Part shown: piece by piece, positions 52,345-61,121 of the stretch
Layout of the letters: each line of letters begins with the position of its first letter
How positions within the stretch are numbered: position 1 is the first letter of the stretch
Assembly (NCBI GenBank): GCA_903848645.1
Contig: CAINGU010000012.1
Location: 1 to 61,121, forward strand
Source of the DNA: an uncultured cyanobacterium
GTDB lineage: Bacteria > Cyanobacteriota > Cyanobacteriia > Cyanobacteriales > Nostocaceae
Length of the DNA: 61,121 nucleotides
Direction: 5' to 3'
Notes under the pieces: generated by a model
The model's input: the letters and a program-made list of their open reading frames with translations, nothing else
What the model was told of the DNA's origin: nothing
The model's database searches: none
Program-made: the position numbers and the translations under genes

Positions 52345-54345
52345 TTACTTGACTCCTGATTCCTGTAACTGATTCAAACCCCTAGTGGTAACATATCTTT
52401 GTAATTGTGTTAAAGCGCGGTTGTAATCTAAAATTGCTTTGACGCGATTACCTTCAGAGCTAGTGAGATCATTTAATGCGTTAATTACGTCAGTTTGAGT
52501 ACCTACACCAGCTTGGAATCTTAACCGCGCCAACCGGAGAGCTTCTTTAGCTTGTTCTAAAGCCACATTAGCAGTTTGCACATTTTCTAAATTTGATGCT
52601 TGAGTGGAATAAGCTTGTTCTACCTGAAAGCGGATTTGATTTTTTTGTTCAGAAAACTGAGTTTCGGCGATCGCAATGTTAGATTTAGATTGGGCTGCTC
52701 TTGCTCTTGCTGCTCCCCCATCATATAAACTCAGGGTTGCTTGCACTCCCAAAGAATAACCATCTTGAGCGCTGACTCCATCATTAAACTGATCTATCAA
52801 GTTATAACTACCCACTAAACTCACCTGTGGACCCAAAGATGCTAATGCTTGTTTTCTTTGAGCTTCACTAATATTGCGCTGTGCTAAGTTTTGTTGTAGT
52901 TCAGAACGATTTTGATAGGCTAAAATGATACTTTGTTCTAGTGGGTGCTGCCATAAACCTGCTAGTTTCACAGGATCACCTGCACTAATACTCACTGACT
53001 GGGGCAAATTCAACAGTGGTGCTAACTTGCGGCGGGCAATTTGTTGTTGAGAAAAAGCACTAGTTAAGTTTTGTTGAGAATTGGCCAAATTTACCTGCGA
53101 TCGCAACACATCAAAACGAGTACCCACACCAGCCCGTTCTAAAGCCACTGCATCTTTCAAACTAGCCTGAGAGTTCTCTACCGCTGACTGAGAAATTCTT
53201 ACCTGCTCATCAGCTTGTTGCAAGTCATAATAAGCAGTAGATACATTTAGACGAATTTCTTCAGATTGCCTTTCTACATCCAATTCTTGAAATCGAATCT
53301 GTTCTTCTGCTTGTTTAATAGCACCATTACGTTTTCCAGAGGTGTAAAGATCATATCTTACCTGTGCAGTACCATTAAATGCCGTACTAGATGTAGCATC
53401 AGGGTATAAAGGATTTGTTACCTGGGCTTGGGCAGAGGTTAGCGCACTACTGGCACTACGACCATGTGTAACATCAGCACTTAAATTGACACTGGGTAGC
53501 AAAGCCGCTTGAGCCTCACGGAGGGCGGCTTTACTCTGTTCCAACTTCAATATAGACACCTGTAAATCATTATTATTCCGTTTAGCCTGTTCCAGAGCCT
53601 GTGACAAACTAATTGGCTGATTTCCCTGAACTTTTACTTCCTCTACTTGTGTCGGAAATAACAATGGATTCGGGTTAGGATTCAAACTATTAGGAACATT
53701 CAGGATATCTACAGGCTCACTGGTTGAAGGTTTTACATTCTCTGCTGGAGTGGGTATACTGGTTTCAGGAGTAGTAGGAACGCTTGTTTGCGCTATCCAA
53801 TCATTAGTATTTTTAGGTAAGCAGGTGTTAGCAGTAAGTAGTAAAGATGCTTGAGTTTTTGGCTGTAGCTGTGGACAGTGACTAGCTTCTAATAACTTTG
53901 CTACCCCGATATCACCGTTGGTAAGTTGTTGTTCAGAGTTACCTAAGTTACTTAATTTTGCATCACTAACAGCAAGTAAAGTATCATTTGATAGCTCAGA
54001 AAAACTTACAAATCTACCTTCATCTTTTGGAGGAATTTTTTCTCGTGTAATGCTGAGATTATTGTCAGCCATGATCACAGGTAGACTGTGGTTGCTAAAA
54101 GGCTTGATACTACCTTGACTGAAATAATTAGTAGGTAATAATCCTGAGTTACTTTTAATTGTACTATTAGGCAGGAAGCTATTGTCGGTGGATGAATTTC
54201 TAATATCGGTAGAAATTAAAACACTAGAACCAGGACTTAGCTGTACCTGATTGACTTTAATCACACTAGCCCAAGCGGGCTGAGTCGTTAATACTGCTGC
54301 TGTAACACCAGGTAAGAAACTATGAAATAATTGTTGTCTTTTCAC
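52345..54345 (-). CDS. hgdD: TolC-like outer membrane channel (HgdD-like)
   Basis: Trimeric outer-membrane efflux duct, 666 aa. The first 240 residues form a cyanobacterial N-terminal extension with a signal peptide (FHSFLPGVTAAVLTTQPAWA) and a low-complexity region rich in S, N and P. Two TolC repeats follow, starting at ISLSQALEQAKRNNNDLQVS and LEQSIILAYQNRSELQQNLA, each with long helices such as VNLANSQQNLTSAFSQQQIA and ALRLARLRFQAGVGTQTDVI. In Anabaena PCC 7120 the HgdD gene, which exports heterocyst glycolipids with DevBCA, sits next to kaiC; the same order here supports the name. It may also serve the DevBCA encoded at 39364-42621. Confidence 0.88.
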   Translation of the reverse strand: MKRQQLFHSFLPGVTAAVLTTQPAWASVIKVNQVQLSPGSSVLISTDIRNSSTDNSFLPNSTIKSNSGLLPTNYFSQGSIKPFSNHSLPVIMADNNLSITREKIPPKDEGRFVSFSELSNDTLLAVSDAKLSNLGNSEQQLTNGDIGVAKLLEASHCPQLQPKTQASLLLTANTCLPKNTNDWIAQTSVPTTPETSIPTPAENVKPSTSEPVDILNVPNSLNPNPNPLLFPTQVEEVKVQGNQPISLSQALEQAKRNNNDLQVSILKLEQSKAALREAQAALLPSVNLSADVTHGRSASSALTSAQAQVTNPLYPDATSSTAFNGTAQVRYDLYTSGKRNGAIKQAEEQIRFQELDVERQSEEIRLNVSTAYYDLQQADEQVRISQSAVENSQASLKDAVALERAGVGTRFDVLRSQVNLANSQQNLTSAFSQQQIARRKLAPLLNLPQSVSISAGDPVKLAGLWQHPLEQSIILAYQNRSELQQNLAQRNISEAQRKQALASLGPQVSLVGSYNLIDQFNDGVSAQDGYSLGVQATLSLYDGGAARARAAQSKSNIAIAETQFSEQKNQIRFQVEQAYSTQASNLENVQTANVALEQAKEALRLARLRFQAGVGTQTDVINALNDLTSSEGNRVKAILDYNRALTQLQRYVTTRGLNQLQESGVK

Positions 54346-54455
54346 CGCATCCCCTCACACAAAAAAATATTAATTTAGCGGCAGAATACTTGTCTTCACC
54401 ACAAAATATAGCACGATACTACGATTTGGGCAGGAATATCGTACTCTTCTTTATT

Positions 54456-56015
54456 TTAAACATCAGAACTTGGTTTGTCTTCAAAACGTTTGACAATGCG
54501 AGAAAGTTCTGCCTTTTCGTCTATACTAACGCGGGTAGGCGCACCACTAATAATTCGCTCATAGTTACGGAATGAATCTTTAATATCAGGTCCATCTGCC
54601 GTAATATTATATTCACGAATTCCCTTATCATGCCAAGAGCCGCGCATTTTAAATACGTTAATTGCCCGCGACATTTCTCCCCGAATTTCCACATACTGCA
54701 ACATCAAAATAGTGTCCGTAATAGTTGAAATATGGGAGTCAGTAATGGAATTAGAACCCAAAAACTGGTCTGTGGTATTGGTGAAGAAACCAGTAATTTC
54801 TTCTTGTTTAGCATAACCTGTCACCCCAATCACAAATTGACGAAAAGCATTATTACTAACGCCTCTAGCCATGGCTGAAAGTGAATCAATGGCAATGCGG
54901 GCAGGCTTAAAATGGGATATTTCTGATTTAATAATTTGTAAGTGATCTTCTAAACCAGTTGATTCAGGATAGGTACAAATTATTTTTAGTAACCCTTGGT
55001 GTTCTAATTCCTCAAAATCAATTCCCCAAGAATAAGCATTCCGAGAAAGTTGAGCGCGAGATTCTTCATAAGCAAATAATATTGCTCGTTCGCCACTAAC
55101 ACAGCCATCTTGAATAAACTTACTGACTAATAAAGTTTTACCAGTACCTGTAGCTCCTGTTGCTAAAATAATCGAATCTTTAAAGAAACCACCACCACAC
55201 ATTTGATCGAGAACTTTCACACCAGAAGATACCCGGACATTAGAAGATCGCTGTGTCAGACGCATTGCTCCCAATGGGAATATATTTACTCCTTCATTGG
55301 TAATTGTGAAGGGATATTCGCCTTTCATGTGGGTTGTCCCTCGTAATTTGAGAATTTCAATAGTTCGACGGCGGCGTTCTCCTTCTAAAACATTACGAAC
55401 AATTACTACATTATCCGAAACAAATTCTTCAACTCCAAAAGATGCTACAGCGCCATATTCTTCACCGCGTTCAGTTGTGATGATAGTGGTGACACTCAAT
55501 TGTTTCAGCCGTGCTACCAACCGGAAAATTTCCCGCCGCACTACACCTACAGCCTCATATTGTTGAAATACTGCCGTCATTGAATCAATGGAAACTCGTT
55601 TGGCTTTGTATTTACGAATGGCATATTGTAACCGTTCAATGAGAGCAGATAGATCAAAATTACCTACTATATCTTGACCTTCAGGATCAGGAGATGCGTC
55701 CAGAATAAATAATTTACCTTCATCAATTAAACCTTGTAAATTCCAATCAAAAATATGGGAATTTTTAATAATATCACTGGGTGATTCCTCAAAGGTAACA
55801 AATACTCCTGGTTCGTCAAAGTAAGTGATGCCATTATAAAGGAATTGCAGTGATAACAAAGTTTTGCCCGTTCCAGATGTACCACTGACTAAGGTAGTTC
55901 TGCCAACGGGCAACCCGCCATGACTAATATCGTCAAAGCCCTCTATCATTGTGCGAATTTTCTCTACACCACCAACAAGTATTTTTTTTTGTTCAGGTTG
56001 CTCTTTTTTATTCAT
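54456..56015 (-). CDS. kaiC: Circadian clock ATPase/autokinase KaiC
   Basis: Core clock protein with two RecA-like domains. CI has Walker A SGTSGTGKT near residue 47 and the catalytic glutamates in FVTFEESPSD. CII has GATGTGKT near residue 285. The phosphorylation sites are intact as adjacent serine and threonine in SHISTITDTILM near residue 430. 519 aa, full length. It follows kaiB by 86 bp in a kaiA-kaiB-kaiC order on the minus strand, with the TolC gene downstream. Confidence 0.98.
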   Translation of the reverse strand: MNKKEQPEQKKILVGGVEKIRTMIEGFDDISHGGLPVGRTTLVSGTSGTGKTLLSLQFLYNGITYFDEPGVFVTFEESPSDIIKNSHIFDWNLQGLIDEGKLFILDASPDPEGQDIVGNFDLSALIERLQYAIRKYKAKRVSIDSMTAVFQQYEAVGVVRREIFRLVARLKQLSVTTIITTERGEEYGAVASFGVEEFVSDNVVIVRNVLEGERRRRTIEILKLRGTTHMKGEYPFTITNEGVNIFPLGAMRLTQRSSNVRVSSGVKVLDQMCGGGFFKDSIILATGATGTGKTLLVSKFIQDGCVSGERAILFAYEESRAQLSRNAYSWGIDFEELEHQGLLKIICTYPESTGLEDHLQIIKSEISHFKPARIAIDSLSAMARGVSNNAFRQFVIGVTGYAKQEEITGFFTNTTDQFLGSNSITDSHISTITDTILMLQYVEIRGEMSRAINVFKMRGSWHDKGIREYNITADGPDIKDSFRNYERIISGAPTRVSIDEKAELSRIVKRFEDKPSSDV

Positions 56016-56101
56016 GGTTTATCTAATATGGATATTCAACCCAGGTTTTTAAAATCAAGAAAGTTTTTAATTATTTTTAATAACTAAATAAATATGTTCT
56101 G

Positions 56102-56413
56102 TTATTCTTGCCCATATTCTTCACTCAATTCTTCATAAAACAGATCTAACCCAATTAATACTCTTTCTCTATCTGTTAAATCACCAATAATTTTCCGTAC
56201 AGGAGGTGGCAAAATTTTTGATAATGTTGGTGTGGCTAGGATTTTATCTTCTTCAGCCAAATGGGGGTTTTTCAGGACATCAATTACTTTTAAGGCATAA
56301 ACACCTTTAAATCTTTGATCTAAGATATCTTTAAGGGTTTTTAATGCCCGCATTGAATTAGGGGTATTTCCGGCCACATAAAGCTTAAGAACAAAGGTTT
56401 TTTTAGCCTCATT
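56102..56413 (-). CDS. kaiB: Circadian clock protein KaiB
   Basis: Fold-switching thioredoxin-like protein that binds KaiC and sequesters KaiA. The sequence shows [40 protein letters not shown] and [20 protein letters not shown], all typical. The frame extends to 56476, but the ATG at 56413 ([17 protein letters not shown]) gives the usual length (103 aa). It lies between kaiA and kaiC. Confidence 0.97.
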   Translation of the reverse strand, partial: NEAKKTFVLKLYVAGNTPNSMRALKTLKDILDQRFKGVYALKVIDVLKNPHLAEEDKILATPTLSKILPPPVRKIIGDLTDRERVLIGLDLFYEELSEEYGQE

Positions 56414-56528
56414 CATACAATATAAACTCCTAAAAAATAGATGCAAAAGATCAACAGGGGCATTCTTTACATACACACTCAGGTCTTAATTCACCATAAA
56501 TGCAAATACAAATTTTACTTGGCGATAT

Positions 56529-57113
56529 TCAATTGATTTTAGCAACAGAACAACGATAAATTTCGCAAAGATTTGCCAAAATATCTATTAAGGTTAAACG
56601 GTAATCTAGCAATGTTTCATCGCTTCTGCCTTCTATCCTTAATTGCTTGGCAAATTCATCAATGACTTCCATGTGAATTTCTATAATTTGTGGCATAGGA
56701 ATACTAGCATAAAATAAGGCATTGATAAATTTATCAATTTTTTCTTGTAATGCTTTATCACTGATAAAATAATTTATAATAATTTGACGGTAATCTGATT
56801 TAAGTTCTTCTAAAAGTTCCTGTTTTTCGGTTGCGGCCATATTCTGAAATATTGATGACTTTCTCTGCTGGCCAAAAGCAAACAAATAATTATCTTGATG
56901 AGTTAATTTTTGATTAGGTTTTTGTGGCTGAAGTTGTGGCAAATGATACATCTGACAAGGTATAGTAGCCATGGGCTGCCAGTAGCATCGAGTGATCACC
57001 TGCTCAATGAAATTCCAGCTTTGAACAACTAAACCTTTGTGCTGCTTTTGTGCAAATGGTCTATTGAGAATTTGTTTTATATTTGTTTGTAAAAGCAATA
57101 TAGGTACTAACAT
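56529..57113 (-). CDS. kaiA: Circadian clock protein KaiA, C-terminal-domain type
   Basis: Stimulator of KaiC autophosphorylation. The C-terminal four-helix domain is clear (ELKSDYRQIIINYFISDKAL, IIEIHMEVIDEFAKQLRIEG, ETLLDYRLTLIDILANLCEI). The N-terminal pseudo-receiver domain of Synechococcus KaiA is absent, as in other filamentous cyanobacteria, where the protein is about 100 aa. A start at ATG 56840 (MAATEKQELLEELKSDYRQ) would give that short form. The frame is open a further 91 codons to 57113, with sequence (LLLQTNIKQILNRPF, IEQVITRCYWQP) that matches no domain I know. Either start is possible, and the upstream part may be a remnant of the lost domain. Confidence 0.88.
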   Translation of the reverse strand: MLVPILLLQTNIKQILNRPFAQKQHKGLVVQSWNFIEQVITRCYWQPMATIPCQMYHLPQLQPQKPNQKLTHQDNYLFAFGQQRKSSIFQNMAATEKQELLEELKSDYRQIIINYFISDKALQEKIDKFINALFYASIPMPQIIEIHMEVIDEFAKQLRIEGRSDETLLDYRLTLIDILANLCEIYRCSVAKIN

Positions 57114-57712
57114 TTAGTTTTTATAGATCATGAATCGTTGAGAGTGAGATATATAGCAGAAGGCAACAGGCAATAGGGTTTTTTAATTTTTAATTCCGAT
57201 AAAGCGTTACTAGTAAATGTAATGACTCCTTGATGGTGTAGTTAGACCCATATTTAGTAGAGTATAGATTACATTATTTTACTCCTTGATAAGATACTTA
57301 AACGAACTTAAAGAATTGTCGCATTTTAAATCATTATAATTCCTCAAGGTTCTAAAGCGAATCTTTGGAGCCATAATTATTGTTGTAGTTGTCACTATAA
57401 AAAATGATGACTTTCAATAGCAGTAGCAAGCTAGTAAAGATAGTGACTTGCTCGGAATGAAAAAAAAGCAAGTTCCATGAGGGTAAAAATTATTGGTGAT
57501 TGGCTTCAAGACAATTGATGTTGATAGCGTAGCGTGGCTAAAAGCCATAGCGAAACCCCTAGTTTAAAGGGGTTTGTCAATTATAACCACGCTGATAGCG
57601 TAGCCATTCTAAATATTCTTGGCGGATATTGCTTCAGGCTTGAAGACCATCTAAACCAAGTGCTGATGGTGATGCCGAAGTTGATCACAAGAAGAATGAC
57701 CACCGAGGAATT
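57114..57712. other. Divergent region between kaiA and the hybrid kinase
   Basis: About 600 bp that should carry the kai promoter (leftward) and the kinase promoter (rightward). At 57520-57606 lies repeat DNA: TGATAGCGTAGC occurs at 57519 and 57592, and CCCCTAGTTTAAAGGGG forms a hairpin. A small open frame crosses the repeat and is not a gene. Confidence 0.5.
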
Positions 57713-60700
57713 ATGTCAATGCTACAATACCCGCTTCACGAACTTCTAGCAACTGTACCAATCTGCTTAGAAACAAAAACTCTAGGAGCAGCACTGGATA
57801 TTTTTGCCGAAGGACAGTCTGATTGCTTGGTAGTAGTCAATTCACAACAACGCCCAATGGGCTTGTTATACTCTGCTAGATTACTGCCACAATTATTACA
57901 AGCAGACACAGATGAATACCTTTTAAATTTACAGCAACCACTTTCACAAGTGGATAAATCCCTCCTAGAGCCAATACAGACCATAGCAGCAGCAGAGACT
58001 CTGGAAGAATTCAGCTTATCTTTAAAATACCAAGAAACTAAACAAAAAAGAAACTTAAATTGGGTACTAGTTGACTCCGATGGTAAATATTTGGGAATGG
58101 TGGATACTTTACGTCTATTGCAATTATTGGTTAAGGAGAAAATACCCATTAGTGCTACCAATAAAGAAGTAAATCATCAGCATGAGACTGGTATCAAAAA
58201 TTCTGCACCCAAAAAAAACACTGGACATACAGAAAATACAGGCAGTGAACGCCAGTCTAAAATCCACAAATCTATAGTACATTTGTTAGCGCGATTACCT
58301 TGGCCAATGATGTTACAAACTAGTCATGGTGAAGTAGTCACGCAAAATCCCGCTTGGTGGCAACAACTGGGAGCATTAAAAGATCCTGAAGGAATTAGGA
58401 AACAGGTAGAAACTATACTTACCCCAAGATATCCTAAACAATCTGCTTATATTTATGATAAGGAACAAGAAAATGAGCAACCAAATACTGTCACCAAGAC
58501 AAGACAAAGTATTTCACCCACAGTTTTTTCACCTCACACACCATCAGCTTTAGCATTTCTCCAAGAACCACCCCTAAAAATAAATAGTGGTTCTAACCGC
58601 TGTATTTTAGATACGCAACTGGGTATTTGTACCTGTGTAGTCGAAATTAAAAATGGTCAAGAACGGGTTTGGCAGTTTGCAAAAATCCCCTTGGATAGTA
58701 GTGAGTTGAAAATTTGGGTTTCTGAATCAGAAGCACCAGCAAACACAGAAGAACTATGGCTAATATTAGCTACAGACGTAACTGAACAACAACAACTTTG
58801 TAAAGAATTGGCAGCAAAAAATGCCGATTTGATTCAACTCAATCGGTTGAAAGATGAATTTTTAGCTTGCATTAGTCATGAATTAAAAACACCACTAACA
58901 GCAGTTTTGGGACTATCTCGTCTACTTATAGATCAACAATTAGGACAACTAAATGAACGTCAAGCCCGCTATGCTGGACTAATTCATCAAAGTGGCAGAC
59001 ATTTGATGAGTGTAGTTAATGATATTTTAGATTTGACCCGAATGGAAACGGGACAGATGGAACTTACCCTCACCCCGGTGCAAATTCAGGTAGTATGTGA
59101 ACGAGCTTTGTCAGAAGTTAAAAACATTCATAATCAAGCTAACAAAACTAAAGAATTATCCAAATCAGAAAATCAAAATTTATCTAATCACCAATTTAGT
59201 CTAGCTATTGAACCAGGTTTAGAACAGATGGTAGCAGATGAATTGCGTTTGCGGCAGATGCTAGTACATTTACTTTCTAATGCCTTTAAATTCACAGAAA
59301 TATCTGGAGAAATTGGCTTACGCGTTAGCCGTTGGGAAGGCTGGATTGCTTTTACCGTCTGGGATACAGGTATTGGAATTCCTGAACAACAACAACATTT
59401 AATCTTTCAAAAATTCCAGCAATTGGAAAATCCTCTTACCCGTCAATTTGAAGGAACGGGTTTAGGATTAGTATTAACTAGGGCTTTGGCTCGCTTGCAT
59501 GGTGGAGATGTCAGTTTCTTATCTCGTGAGGGTAAAGGCAGTCAGTTTACTCTGCTTTTACCTCCGAGTCCACCAAAATCCGGTTTTTCTGACTCTGAAG
59601 AAATAGCTCCAAAGAGGGAAATAGGCAATATCACCAATTCTTCTCATCACAGTCTGAATAATTCTCCAACATACCAGTCCCAAAGATTGGTGTTAGTAGT
59701 GGAAGCGGTAGCTCAATATATTGAAGAATTAACCGAACAACTCAAAGGTTTAGGTTATCGTGTTGTCATTGCTAGATCAGGAACAGAGGCACTAGAAAAG
59801 GCTCGACGCTTACAACCAAAGGCTATATTTTTAAATCCTTTACTGCCTTTACTTTCCGGTTGGGATGTTATGACTTTACTGAAATCTGATGCTTTAACTC
59901 GTCATATTCATGTGATTGTCACAGCCACAGCAGCGGAAAAGGAACAAGCATTTACTAAACAGGCTAATGGTTTTTTAAGCTTACCAATTAAGCATCAGGC
60001 ATTGGCATCACTGTTAGAAAAATTATCAACATCAACCGCATTTGAGCATTCCGGGATGGAAAATTATGATCTCAATTCTAAGAATGTCCCTCTGCGAATT
60101 CTCAGGTTGGTAAATCCAGAATTAGAAGCGATTAATCTTTATCCTTCCCTGCGAGAACATCGGGTAATTGAAGTAGATGATTTAGACCAAGCGGATTTGT
60201 TAGCGCGAGTTTGGCAGTTTGATGTGATATTACTAGATATGCAAATTTCTACTGCTCGCAGTTATTTACAACAATTAACCAAACATCAAAGATTGGCAAC
60301 TTTACCATTGGTAACTTGTGATGTTGCTACTACTTTAGCTGCTTCCCAAATACCAGGATTGTCTGTATTTCCTTGTTTAAGTCCTTTGACTCAGGAAAAT
60401 GATAGTCACAATTATCAACGAGATGCTTTATCATCTGTATTACAAATTGCTGCTGGTATTTGCTGTCCAATAAATATTTTAGTGGTAGATATAACTATGT
60501 TGAATGATTTACCCAAGATAAAACGTCAATCTGTCAACAATTCCTTTATCAATTTTGAAGATGAGCAAAGTAACAGGGGATATGAATGGTTTCAAGCTTT
60601 AATTCAATACTTACAAACTGCTGGCTTTAGAGCCTCTATTGCCAGTTTTTGGTCGGAAGTTGTGCAACAAGTCAGTCACAAAAGTGTTGATTTACTGTTG

Positions 60701-60964
60701 ATTTGCTTACACGAAACGGCGATTAATAAAGAAGTACAAAAAGCGATGGAATCCTTGGGTAATTTACCGTTTAATTTGCCACCAATTTTGGTACTTGATC
60801 ACCAGTTAAATCAGCCGAATTATGGAAATGTGGCAAAATCTCGCAAGCAGGGATATACATCCTCTGTAGAAACTGCAGTCCGGGGAATTGCTACCCAAAT
60901 ATTACCCCGTTCTATTTCTATGGAAGAACTACTAACTCAGATAAATCAAGCATTAGCCAATTAA
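57713..60964 (+). CDS. CBS-domain hybrid histidine kinase with degenerate receivers
   Basis: 1083-aa sensor kinase without membrane spans. Two CBS motifs occupy residues 1-145 (ICLETKTLGAALDIFAEGQS). A PAS-like segment lies near 190-230. HisKA contains the phosphorylated histidine in DEFLACISHELKTPLTAVLG near residue 390; HATPase has FTVWDTGIGIPEQQ and FEGTGLGLVLTRALARLHGG. The first receiver-like domain (about 660-780, LVLVVEAVAQYIEELTEQLK) has lost the acidic pair and has N in place of the phosphoacceptor aspartate (AIFLNPLLPLLSGWDVM), so it is a pseudo-receiver. Two further receiver-like segments follow (about 795-905 and 920-1083). The start has GAGGAA before the ATG. It lies divergent to kaiA. 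Confidence 0.9.
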   Translation: MSMLQYPLHELLATVPICLETKTLGAALDIFAEGQSDCLVVVNSQQRPMGLLYSARLLPQLLQADTDEYLLNLQQPLSQVDKSLLEPIQTIAAAETLEEFSLSLKYQETKQKRNLNWVLVDSDGKYLGMVDTLRLLQLLVKEKIPISATNKEVNHQHETGIKNSAPKKNTGHTENTGSERQSKIHKSIVHLLARLPWPMMLQTSHGEVVTQNPAWWQQLGALKDPEGIRKQVETILTPRYPKQSAYIYDKEQENEQPNTVTKTRQSISPTVFSPHTPSALAFLQEPPLKINSGSNRCILDTQLGICTCVVEIKNGQERVWQFAKIPLDSSELKIWVSESEAPANTEELWLILATDVTEQQQLCKELAAKNADLIQLNRLKDEFLACISHELKTPLTAVLGLSRLLIDQQLGQLNERQARYAGLIHQSGRHLMSVVNDILDLTRMETGQMELTLTPVQIQVVCERALSEVKNIHNQANKTKELSKSENQNLSNHQFSLAIEPGLEQMVADELRLRQMLVHLLSNAFKFTEISGEIGLRVSRWEGWIAFTVWDTGIGIPEQQQHLIFQKFQQLENPLTRQFEGTGLGLVLTRALARLHGGDVSFLSREGKGSQFTLLLPPSPPKSGFSDSEEIAPKREIGNITNSSHHSLNNSPTYQSQRLVLVVEAVAQYIEELTEQLKGLGYRVVIARSGTEALEKARRLQPKAIFLNPLLPLLSGWDVMTLLKSDALTRHIHVIVTATAAEKEQAFTKQANGFLSLPIKHQALASLLEKLSTSTAFEHSGMENYDLNSKNVPLRILRLVNPELEAINLYPSLREHRVIEVDDLDQADLLARVWQFDVILLDMQISTARSYLQQLTKHQRLATLPLVTCDVATTLAASQIPGLSVFPCLSPLTQENDSHNYQRDALSSVLQIAAGICCPINILVVDITMLNDLPKIKRQSVNNSFINFEDEQSNRGYEWFQALIQYLQTAGFRASIASFWSEVVQQVSHKSVDLLLICLHETAINKEVQKAMESLGNLPFNLPPILVLDHQLNQPNYGNVAKSRKQGYTSSVETAVRGIATQILPRSISMEELLTQINQALAN

Positions 60965-60980
60965 ACTATGATTTATGTGA

Positions 60981-61121
60981 TTTATGTGATTAATATGATG
61001 GTGATGATTTCAACCCTATCCGCTCCTATAAAATAATCATATCAATCATCAAAATCAAAAGAATCATAGTTTTATGTGATTAATATGATGGTGATGATTT
61101 CAACCCTATCCGCTCCTATAA
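60981..61121. repeat. Exact 51-bp direct repeat at the window edge
   Basis: Positions 60981-61031 recur exactly at 61071-61121 (90-bp period, 39-bp spacer). The repeat contains GATTTCAACCCTATCCGCTC; the spacer ends in the dispersed AATCATAG motif. The second copy reaches the window end, so the array may continue. Confidence 0.9.

Noticed and set aside
57534-57749. Small open frame before the hybrid kinase
   Set aside because: It crosses repeat DNA (TGATAGCGTAGC) and overlaps the kinase start in another frame.
60981-61121. Possible start of a CRISPR array
   Set aside because: Only two repeats are visible. The 51-bp repeat is too long for typical CRISPR, and the spacer contains a dispersed AATCATAG motif seen elsewhere in the window. 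No cas gene is present.

Overview
The window is AT-rich cyanobacterial DNA, most likely from a filamentous heterocyst-forming member of the Nostocales (Anabaena/Dolichospermum/Nostoc type). Supporting evidence: HIP1 octamers (GCGATCGC) across the window, petC-petA, pipX-pipY, sepF-proC, kaiABC, a Ftn2/ZipN division protein, DevBCA exporters, an HgdD-like TolC next to kaiC, and a heterocyst-glycolipid-synthase-like polyketide cluster. Intergenic spaces are full of short tandem repeats and small palindromic or MITE-like elements, as is usual for this order.

Layout. 1-1200: 5' end of a minus-strand 16S rRNA gene, its leader, and relics of an IS110 transposase and an excisionase-type HTH gene. 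1326-11934: housekeeping and accessory genes: leuS with an unusual duplicated insert, a DNA adenine methylase, a nonsense-mutated gamma-glutamylcyclotransferase, an ECF sigma/anti-sigma pair, an L,D-transpeptidase, a ComFB-like protein, an M23 peptidase and hemL. 12450-18941: a Ser/Thr kinase with pentapeptide repeats, an IS200/IS605-like relic, a devB-devC pair without devA, and an AEC permease. 19161-22154: two minus-strand pairs, sepF-proC and pipX-pipY.

22534-42621 is the most distinctive region. A minus-strand operon of six genes encodes a 2277-aa PfaA/HglE-type synthase (KS-AT-ACP-ACP-KR-DH), a protein with a catalytically dead KS (chain-length-factor-like) plus AT, a PfaD-type enoyl reductase, a condensation-type acyltransferase, a free ACP, and a 619-aa protein with a TubC-like docking domain and an unrecognised body. 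Across a 0.9-kb AT-rich divergent promoter region lie a small HTH-like protein of unknown family and devB-devC-devA. I infer a dedicated pathway that builds a long-chain lipid, transfers it to an acceptor and exports it; an HgdD-like outer-membrane channel is encoded later in the window. No thioesterase or thioester reductase is visible, so product release is unexplained.

42695-52184: nagB, petC-petA with a strong terminator, a DUF3067 protein, ftn2/zipN, a DUF4912 protein, a photosystem II S4-domain protein and two conserved hypotheticals. 52345-60964: hgdD-like tolC, kaiC, kaiB and a kaiA consisting of the C-terminal domain, then a divergent CBS-domain hybrid histidine kinase whose receiver-like domain has lost its phosphoacceptor aspartate. 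That arrangement recalls clock kinases such as CikA. The window ends inside a direct repeat.

All identifications come from reading motifs in the sequence; no database search was run.
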